Source of the DNA: Argyresthia goedartella | Taxonomy: Eukaryota; Arthropoda; Insecta; Lepidoptera; Argyresthiidae | DNA: 64,000 nt | Direction: 5' to 3' | NCBI GenBank assembly: GCA_949825045.1 | Contig: OX463829.1 | Coordinates: 21,980,715 to 22,044,714, forward strand | Shown: one piece after another, positions 56,536 to 64,000 of the stretch | How positions within the stretch are numbered: position 1 is the first letter of the stretch | How the letters are laid out: every line of letters begins with the position of its first letter | Program-made: the position numbers and the translations under genes | The notes under the pieces: model-generated | Seen by the model: the letters and a program-made list of their open reading frames with translations, nothing else | What the model was told of the DNA's origin: nothing | Databases searched by the model: none

Positions 56536-59500
56536 CTGAAAATAAACATATATCGTACAGAAGAAGCAATTTTTAATCATATGTATGTTTTTGTTGAATG
56601 TGGCAGTCGTCGCGTTCAATATGGTATCACTTACGTTACGAACAAAAAAAGTGACGACAAACCGGGCAAGTGCGAGTCGGGCTCGCGTACCAGGTGTTCC
56701 GTACAAATCGCATTTATTTGTAAAGGAATCACAAATGTACTGTTTCCGGATTTTCGCCTTAACTGTACTATTATTGTGCTATAAGACCTTGCTTCTTGCT
56801 AAATTTCATGAACTACAGTCTTAACAAAATAAAAGGCCCGTTGACAGCGTCCGTGTCACTGACGTAATAAGGTTGAATTTAGTTTGGGCCACCGGGCCTT
56901 TTATTTTGTGAAGAATGCCTATAGATTCTCATTCCCTTGTGAGTATCAAGAAAATTTAGCAAAATTGTGGCATAAACGGTAGTATTTTTGATTGCCTTGA
57001 AGTTTAATTAGCTCCAAGAGACCACCGACTTGAGTAATTGATATGAACTTCAGCTTGAAACCTCAACGCGTTACTGAGAAAAGGGTATTGACAGACGGAC
57101 AGACAAAAGCGCAGACGAACAAACAGACAGACAGACGGGGAAGTTATTTTTTAAATTTTAAGATACGGATCCCTAAGAAGATTTTTTTACTTTCTTAATT
57201 CGTTAAAATATTCGTCATTATATTTGTGGCTAAGTATCCAAGCTGCTTGTCACTGATAGTTCTCTGCTACGTGCAAGTGGGCCTAGAGCCCGGATGCACC
57301 ATCTCAACTCAACATTTGACGGCCGTTTAAAGTCAATGGGCGGAATGGATAAAGTTAAATATAACCTTTTACTTATGATATTTGAAGGACAATGATCATC
57401 ATTATCGATATAGGCGAACGTCAAAAATTAACATAAACATAAATATTTATTTACAGACAGGCACATAGAATGCTTCTGGCCCCACACTAGGATATCGTGT
57501 GTCGTGGGAACCAGAAACAGTGACGTCACGCACATATTAACATCCAAGACCTGGGATTATTATTTTTCTCCTCCCCAACCGGGATTTGAAACCGGGACCT
57601 CACTTGGGAGCAGAGCCCCGAATTGCAACGCCACAGAAGTCGTCATAAAATCCTTCCAAAGAAAGGTGACACTTTCTTTCAATGCTAGGTGATACTTTCT
57701 TTCAATGATAGGTGATTACTTTTCTTCCATTGATAGGTGATACTTTCCTTCCAATGATAGGTGATACTTTCCTTCCAATGATTGGTGATACTTTTCTTTC
57801 AATGTTTGGTGACACTTTTCTTTCAATGATTAGGGATACTTTTCTTTCAATGATAGTTGATACTTTTCTTTCAATGATTGGTGATACCTTTCTTTTAATG
57901 AAAGGTGATACTTTCCTTTCAAAGATAGGTGATACTTGTCTTTCAATGTTTGGAGATACTTGTTTTTCAACGAGAGGTAATACTTTCTTTCCAATGATAG
58001 GTGATACTTTTCTTTCAATGATTGGTGATACCTTTCTTTTAATGAAAGGTGATACTTTCCTTTCAAAGATAGGTGATACTTGTCTTTCAATGTTTGGAGA
58101 TACTTGTTTTTCAACGAGAGGTAATACTTTCTTTCCAATGATAGGTGATACTTTTCTTTCAATGATAGTTGATACTTTTCTTTCAATGATAGGTCATACT
58201 TTTCTTTCAATGATTGGTGATACCTTTCTTTTAATGAAAGGTGATACTTTCCTTTCAAAGATAGGTGATACTTGTCTTTCAATGTTTGGAGATACTTGTT
58301 TTTCAACGAGAGGTAATACTTTCTTTCCAATGATAGGTGATACTTTTCTTTCAATGATAGTTGATACTTTTCTTTCAATGATGATACCTTTCTTTCAATG
58401 TTTGGTGACACTTTTCTTTCAATGATTAGGGATACTTTTCTTTCAATGATAGTTGATACTTTTCTTTCAATGATTGGTGATACCTTTCTTTTAATGAAAG
58501 GTGATACTTTCCTTTCAAAGATAGGTGATACTTGTCTTTAAATGTTTGGAGATACTTGTTTTTCAACGAGAGGTAATACTTTCTTTCCAATGATTAGTGA
58601 TACTTTTCTTTCAATGATAGGTGATGCTTTTCTTTCAATGATAGGTGATACTTTTTTTTCCACGATAGGTGATATATTTTTTCAAATATAGGAATACTCT
58701 TCTTTCAAAGATAGGTGATACTTTCCTTTCAAAGATAGGTGATACTTATCTTTAAAAGATAGGGATACTTTTCTTTCAAAGATAGGGATAATTTTACTTC
58801 AAAGATAGGTGATACTTTTCTTTCAAAGATAGGGAACTCCATGTAATTTTATTAAATTAATAATACATAAATTGAAGGAGACAGTCTAAGGTCTAGTACC
58901 TATAAATACAATAAAATACAATGACATAAATCCTAACTAAACATAAGAAACAAAATACATATCTATAAAAATAAACCGCCCCAAGAAACGCCCGCAATAA
59001 ACGTGCCCAAGATAGGGATACTTTTCTTTCAATGTTAGGTAACACTTTTCTTTCAATGATAGGTATTAATTTTCTTTCAATGATGGGTGATACTTTTCTA
59101 TCAATGTTAGGTAACACTTTTCTTTCAATGATAGGTATTAATTTTCTTTCAATGATGCGTGATACTTTTCTTTCAATGATAGGTGATACTTTTCCTTCAA
59201 TGATAGGTGATACTTTCATTCCAAAATAGTTTATACTTTTCTTTAAAAGATATGTCATACTTTTCATTCAAGGATAGGGATACCTTTCTTCCAAAGATAG
59301 GGATAATTTTACTTTAAAGATAGGTGATACTTTTCTTTCAAAGATAGGGATACTTTTCTTTGAATTTTAGGTAATAATTTTCTTTCAATGTTAGGTATTA
59401 TTTTTCTTTCAATGATGGGTGATACTTTTCTTTCAATTATAAGTGATACTTTTCCTTCAATGTTAGGTGATACTTTCCTTTCCAAGATAGGTGATACATT

Positions 59501-60741
59501 TCTTTCAAAGATATTCCATACTTTTCTTTCAAAGATAGGGATACTTCTCTTTCAAAGATATGGATAATTTTACATCAAAGATAGGTGATACTTTTTTCCA
59601 AAGATAGGTGATACTTTTTTTTAAAGATAGGGATAACTGTCTTTCAATGATAGGTGATACTTTTCTTTCAATGTTAGGTAATTCTTTTCTTTCAATGTTA
59701 GTTATTACTTTTCATTCAATTACGGGTGATACTTTTCTTTCAATGATAGGTAATACTTTTCCTTCAATGATAGGTGATACTTTCCTATCAATGATAGGTG
59801 ATACTTTTTTTTAATGACAGTTGATACTTTTCTTTCAAAGATATGTCATACTTTTCATTCAAAGATAGGGATACCTTTCTTCCAAAGATAGGGATAATTT
59901 TACTTCAAAGATAGGTGATACTTTTCTTTCAAAGATAGGGATACTTTTCGTTGAATGTTAGGTAATACTTTTCTTTCAATGTTAGGTATTACTTTTCTTT
60001 CAATGATGGGTGATACTTTTCTTTCAATTATAAGTGATACTTTTCCTTCAATGATAGGTGATACTTTCCTTTCCAAGATAGGTGATACTTTCCTTTCAAA
60101 GATATGTCATACTTTACTTTCAAAGATAGGGATACTTTACTTTCAAAGATATGGATAATTTTACATCAAAATAGGTGGTAATTTTTTCCAATGATAGGGA
60201 TAATTTTACTTCAAAGATAGGTGATACTTTTCTTTAAAAAGACAGGTGATACTTTTATTTAAATGTTAAGTCATTATTATCTTTCAATGATAGTTATTAC
60301 TTTTCTTTCAATGACGGGTGATACTTTTCTTTCAATGATAGGTGATACTTTTCCTTCAATGATAGGTGATACTTTCCTATCAATGATAGGTGATACTTTT
60401 TTCAATGACAGGTGATACTTTTCTTTGAATTATAGGTGATACTTTTCATAATTCATGCGCCCAATGTCTCCCGCGCGGTAACGAAAGCACTATTATGATA
60501 TTTGAGTGGTACTTTACTTGATCAGCCCTCTGTGCATTAAGCCACAGGACTCTTACCTATCAGCCTCATGGAAGTACAGCGCGCTCCTCAGCGTGAAGTA
60601 CACCAGTTGCATGTAGCAGTATATGATGTAGTAGAGCAGCAGTGCGGTGGCTGACACAGCCAGTTGCACCATCACCAGCAGGTCGGCAAGCAGGCCCCCT
60701 ACGTCTGATAGCGCCCTGGAGGCTCTGGCCTGGAGGTGCTG
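56424..60741 (-). CDS. Unidentified membrane protein, last two coding exons (5' part outside window)
   Basis: Exon 60741-60557 (185 nt) lies between acceptor TATATCTTCAG and donor GATAG|GTAAGA. It ends in phase 2. Exon 56535-56424 lies after acceptor TTTATTTTCAG, enters in phase 2 and ends at TGA. Together they read about 98 residues. A short amphipathic start (QHLQARASRALSDVGG) is followed by a long hydrophobic block with LLLYYIIYCYMQLVYFTL, then a polar bend (HEADRPMK), a helix TIAVTVLSAFILTINLFW and a short tail LERIFGILTGETT. At least two membrane segments are visible. I do not recognise the family; a faint likeness to the last helices of TLC-domain proteins is not enough to name it. Upstream exons were not found in the window. 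The 3.98-kb intron contains the 24-bp satellite and a SINE. Confidence 0.75.
56650..57180. repeat. Degenerate relative of the GGGTTCCGTACC element
   Basis: CAAGTGCGAGTCGGGCTCGC and GTGTTCCGTAC on the left; a run of ACAGACGGACAGAC motifs and a TACGGATCCCTAAGAAG end on the right. It lies in the last intron of the membrane-protein gene. Confidence 0.55.
57430..57645 (-). repeat. SINE family B copy
   Basis: TGCTTCTGGCCCCACACTAG, a TGACGTCACG middle and a decayed tRNA-like head (ACCGGGATTTGAAACCGGG on +). It abuts the satellite array. Confidence 0.78.
57660..60450. repeat. 24-bp satellite array (about 2.8 kb)
   Basis: Units resemble GATAGGTGATACTTTTCTTT plus CAAT or CAAA. The period is 24 bp, with many point variants (GGGATA, GGTAAT, GGTATT). 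The first part (57,700-58,620) has a higher-order block of variant units: the marker GATTGGTGATACC recurs at 57,876, 58,020 and 58,212 (144 and 192 bp, multiples of 24) and near 58,472. Because 24 is a multiple of three the array reads open on both strands (plus strand as repeats of IGDTFLSM). The later part is more degenerate. It lies wholly in the last intron of the membrane-protein gene and is interrupted at 58,828-59,008. Confidence 0.95.
58828..59008. repeat. Unique insert inside the 24-bp satellite
   Basis: About 180 bp of AT-rich, non-satellite sequence with ATAAACCGCCCCAAGAAACG near its right end splits the array. The satellite phase resumes at about 59,010. It may be a small transposon or LINE tail; no inverted ends were recognised. 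Confidence 0.6.
60557..60741 (-). CDS. Membrane-protein gene, penultimate coding exon
   Basis: 61 codons plus two bases, phase 0 in if the acceptor is CTTCAG|CAG; CTTCAGCAG|CAC would drop one codon. The reading frame is open throughout, with higher GC than its surroundings. It encodes the long hydrophobic block. Confidence 0.75.
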
Positions 60742-60992
60742 CTGAAGATATAATTTGTTTTATTGTGTTATAAAATGCTCCACGTCAGTCTCGATTTCAT
60801 CAAAGCTGAATCACACACATATACAGTGGGATTTTTTATAAAGTGCACATATCGAAAAGGGTTGAAGAGGATCAAATTTAACCGGCAAAAAATATTTAAC
60901 AAAACACCTTCCTACATATAATTTTATTAGGCATTTTTTTTTCGATTACTTTGTCCCGACTGATATTGAAACGTTTGTCCTTTATATATGTT

Positions 60993-61069
60993 TTTTTAGC
61001 AACTATTTGATCGATTTATATCGCCTGTCCTGACAGGCGATATTGCCAATATCAAATAGTCGCTAAAAA
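60993..61069. repeat. Near-perfect palindrome, 77 bp
   Basis: TTTTTAGCAACTATTTGAT, ATCGCCTGTC, then GACAGGCGAT and ATCAAATAGTCGCTAAAAA. It could be a MITE core or cruciform. It lies upstream of the membrane-protein penultimate exon. Confidence 0.8.
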
Positions 61070-61339
61070 GTGGCCATGTCTAAGTCGCCCATGAAAGGTT
61101 CCGTTGTAGCAAGTGATTATGTGACTGGATGTTTGTGTTGTTACTTTGTTTTTCATAGTGTTTGTATGAATGACAAAGTTATCTCTGCGGTTTGTAATAA
61201 ATGTTTTATATCTTAAACATTGTTTATCTATTTTGTTCAAACCAATTTTCGTCGAAAGTATGTATTAAGATACACAGCATTTATTTTATTGTTAAACCAA
61301 GTGTATCAAATTCTAACTTCCAAATGTCAGGCAAGTTGA

Positions 61340-62305
61340 GACCAGATGTTAGACAACAGCACGTTAGAAATAGTAAATGATACGAAGTTTCTTGGAATAA
61401 CCATTGATAGCAAATTGCAGTGGGGACCCCACATAGATAAATTAGCTGGTAAATTAAGTTCTGCGGCTTAGGCGGTTAGGAACATGAGACAAATCACGGA
61501 TGTGGCTACATCTAGATTAGTAAATTTTAGTTACATTCATAGTGTCATGTCCTATGGTATCTTGTTGTGGGGGAAAGCAGCGGATATTCAAACTATTTTA
61601 ATTTTACAGAAAAGAGCTATTCGAGCATTTCATAATTTAAAACAAACAGACTCCTTAAGAGAGCTTTTTAGAAAAATTGACATTTTTTTTAAAAGCTCTC
61701 TTAAAGAGTCTTCTAACTGTAGCTAGTCAATTTATTTTCGAAAATATAATGTAAGTACGCAAGAACCTTACAACATTTTCAAAACTTAGCGATAGCTTTA
61801 ATGATAACCTAAGAAATATTCACAAACTATGTGCACCCCGCTTTAGACTCGCGAAGTTTTGCAATTCTTTCAAGAGTCAGTGCATTCTCTACTACAATAA
61901 GATACCTCTGGAGATTTTGAAATTGCCATTTGAGCAATTTAAAAAGCATGTTAAAACGACTTGTCGAAAAAAGGATATTATAATGTTACTTAAAGTTACT
62001 CAAGATTACTTAAATGACGGGACTGGGTGGGGTTAATTCTTAATTTCAACTAATAATTCTCAACACAGAAATTGCTGTTAATAATTTTGTAATTATTTAT
62101 TCCTGCTTATTAATCATATATATTTTTTCATGTTTGTATTAGTTAAGCATAACCTATTTTAAAAGAGGTCTAAAAATCAATCTGTGCGAGTTTCTACGCC
62201 CTTCTCCTCCCACAGTGGTCCAATGTAGAGAAGAGGCAAAAAATAACGTTTTCTAAGTTTATGTAAATATCTACAGTAATAAAGTACTTTGACTTTGACT
62301 TTGAA
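61340..62305 (+). pseudogene. CR1/Jockey-like LINE fragment, RT C-terminus, tailed by TTTGAC repeats
   Basis: Plus-strand frames read NDTKFLGITIDSKLQWGPHI, an in-frame TAG (61,467-61,469), then ILLWGKAADIQTILILQKRA, a frameshift near 61,700, and CILYYNKIPLEILKLPFEQF. This is the end of a non-LTR reverse transcriptase. The 3' UTR ends in AATAAAGTACTTTGACTTTG. Stop and shift mark it as dead. Confidence 0.85.
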
Positions 62306-62409
62306 AGACAGACTTGACGAAACTATAAGGGTTCCTTGTTTCTCTAAGGAACCCTAAAAAGGGTTTACTGTAAAATTAAAATAAGTTTTGTTTAAGAATA
62401 AAAACTAAT

Positions 62410-62570
62410 TTTTAGTACTTTTTTAGTAATTGCTGTTTTTAACAATATTTGGTTTCCAAAACAAAATGATTTTAATATATAGTCCATATTAAGATTATTT
62501 TGTTTTGGATTTGGATTAACTTTCAAAATACAGCAATAATAAGTTTTTTTCTAAAACACTTTTGGTGTAT
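62410..62570. repeat. Imperfect foldback
   Basis: CCAAAACAAAATGATTTTAA and its near inverse (ATTATTTTGTTTTGG) enclose a short loop. Weaker pairing extends to about 80 bp per arm. Confidence 0.6.
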
Positions 62571-63261
62571 TAATGATTTTAAAATCGGTCGGTAGAGGGA
62601 TAAATCGCAAAAACCAAATAGAACGAAGTTACGTTATGTCAAGATCACCTAGATCTCTAGGTGTTAGCGCCTACGGAAGTATTTTTTCAACGATTTTTTT
62701 GAGGAAGGAATCCATTACTTGGTAAATGGTAATAAACGGCCAAGTGCGAGTCTGACTCGCACTTGGCCGCGCACCGAGAATTTCGTACAAAAACACCTAT
62801 TTTTTGTGATGTACCTGACTACAAATTTACGGCTTTCACATTATTTCCTTCACTTGTGCTAGAAGATTAGTTAGTAGTTTTAATAACGTAACTAACCTTG
62901 GAAGAGCCCTGACTCCTGACGTACAGGTGATAAACCTAACTCAGGTTAAGGAGCCTGATATTATGTGAGAACAAATGTTTGTCAAATAAATAACAGTTTA
63001 ATTTTTTCACACGAAAACAATGTCATGCCATTTTCCGTAGCGAGTGGCAGCGGCACAATTCAGTTATTCATGACTCCATTTTACATAACATGGGCCAAGC
63101 CCAATGCCGCAGCTATTACAAACAAATAATTAGCTAGGTTATGATTCACACAATAAAGATAGAATTGTTAATAATAGAGTTTCGCTGGGATCATTAATGA
63201 CAACGGAAGTACGGCATTTTGATTGTACATAAAAAAATACACATTTTTCTTTTCATTTTAC

Positions 63262-63335
63262 ATAAAGGCATATACATTGCTTCTGGCCCCACACTAGGAT
63301 ATCGTGTGTCATCGGAACCAGAAACGCGAGATCAC
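63262..63335 (-). repeat. SINE family B, truncated
   Basis: Only the body end (TTGCTTCTGGCCCCACACTA...AACCAGAAACG) is present. It is cut off where the RT fragment begins. Confidence 0.72.
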
Positions 63336-64000
63336 AAACAAAGTATGGAAGAAGGCACATGTCATCCCTTTGCCTAAAACATCCAATCCTTCCTCCTTCA
63401 AAGAGTTTCGTCCCATCTCCATCCTACCGCTCCTTTCCAAAGTTCTTGAATCCGTTGTCCATACCCAGTTCTCTTCCTATCTATCCAGAAATAATTTGAT
63501 CAACCGCTTCCAATCCGGCTTCAGGTCAGGTCACAGCACCGCAACGGCTTTGTTAAAGGTCACGGATGATATGGATAACAAACAGCTTTCTGTGCTAGCA
63601 CTGCTTGACTTCAGTAGCGCCTTCAACTGTGTTGATTTTGACATTCTCACTCAAATATTAAGGTCCCTTAATGTCTCGTCTCGCTCGGCCTGCTGGTTTG
63701 ACTCTTTTCTTAGAGATCGCCAGCAGCGCATAAGGTCTGAGGAGACCTTTACTGAGTGGTGCGATCTTTTGGCGGGAGTTCCTCAGGGTGGTATTCTTTC
63801 CCCTCTCTTATTCTCTGTCTTCATCAACTCCATCTCCGATGTTATCTCCTCCCCATATCATCTCTATGCTGATGATCTTCAGATTTATCGTCATTTCCTC
63901 TTTAGTGATGTGAGCCTGGCTATAGACACACTAAACGCTGACCTAGAGAACATCAGAACCTGGGCTTTGTCATACGGATTGCTGGTAAGCCCCAGTAAGT
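63336..64000 (+). pseudogene. Non-LTR reverse transcriptase fragment, continues past window end
   Basis: One open plus-strand frame begins VWKKAHVIPLPKT near 63,340 and runs to the edge. It contains FRPISILPLLSKVLE, NRFQSGFRSGHSTATAL, LALLDFSSAFNCVD, AGVPQGGILSPLLFSVFIN and YADDLQIY (RT motifs 1-5 including the YADD site). The 5' part is missing: it starts directly after a SINE fragment. No stop was seen in about 660 nt, so the copy may be fairly young. Confidence 0.88.

Larger units (their letters stand above)
60742..63261. other. Upstream part of membrane-protein locus, repeats only
   Basis: Palindrome 60,993, LINE fragment 61,340-62,305, foldback 62,410 and a GTGCGAGTCTGACTCGCAC palindrome at about 62,743. 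No further exon of the minus-strand gene was found. Confidence 0.6.

Noticed and set aside
57712..58425. 237-codon plus-strand ORF in the satellite
   Set aside because: It exists only because the 24-bp unit keeps frame. There is no start context, splice context or domain, and the opposite strand is equally open.
57660..60450. CRISPR-like array
   Set aside because: Units are contiguous, diverged and lack unique spacers; this is a eukaryotic satellite.
60557..60741. Exon as the 5' part of the ZP gene
   Set aside because: It joins in phase to 56,535 and a stop, and the ZP gene has its own start and leader at 55,669. Read-through remains possible and is listed as a finding.

Overview
The window looks like nuclear DNA of an insect, most likely a moth or butterfly. 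It is AT-rich and intron-rich, has consensus GT/AG splice sites, and carries BEL/Pao, Tc1, RTE-like and CR1/Jockey-like elements, tRNA-derived SINEs and many foldback MITEs. The host assignment rests on the repeat families as I remember them and was not searched. No bacterial gene, operon or CRISPR array is present.

The main gene is a minus-strand zona pellucida (ZP) domain gene that fills most of the window, from its ATG at 55,669 to its stop at 5,880. I assembled it by hand from 13 coding exons. All splice phases agree and the exons sum to 1,512 nt, which encodes 503 residues plus a stop. The protein has a signal peptide split over two tiny exons (17 and 37 coding nt). An acidic serine-rich stretch follows, then a ZP-N/ZP-C module with 11 cysteines, a linker and a C-terminal membrane helix. 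It should be an apical extracellular-matrix or cuticle protein. Intron 1 is 24.6 kb and holds most of the mobile DNA.

A second minus-strand gene lies directly upstream. Its last two coding exons (60,557-60,741 and 56,424-56,535) encode hydrophobic segments of an unidentified membrane protein. About 0.75 kb separates its stop from the ZP start codon, and this gap holds a GC-rich, promoter-like stretch. Its last intron contains a 2.8-kb satellite of 24-bp units.

Layout: 1-5,879 is the region downstream of the ZP gene, with repeats, a possible plus-strand gene fragment (4,410-4,977) and a 300-bp foldback. 5,880-20,370 holds ZP exons 13 to 5 and, in intron 5, a 1.7-kb non-autonomous LTR element. 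20,371-31,070 is intron 4 and exons 4 to 2, with minisatellites. 31,071-55,652 is intron 1, with an RTE-like LINE, a Tc1 element with IR/DR ends, MITEs and an apparently intact BEL/Pao retrotransposon with identical 520-bp LTRs. 55,653-60,741 holds ZP exon 1, the intergenic promoter region and the 3' end of the neighbour with its satellite. 60,742-64,000 is LINE and SINE debris and a reverse-transcriptase fragment that runs off the edge.

I found no undescribed multi-gene system. The most useful results are the complete ZP gene model, the young BEL/Pao copy, the Tc1 element and the satellite that reads as an 8-residue repeat.
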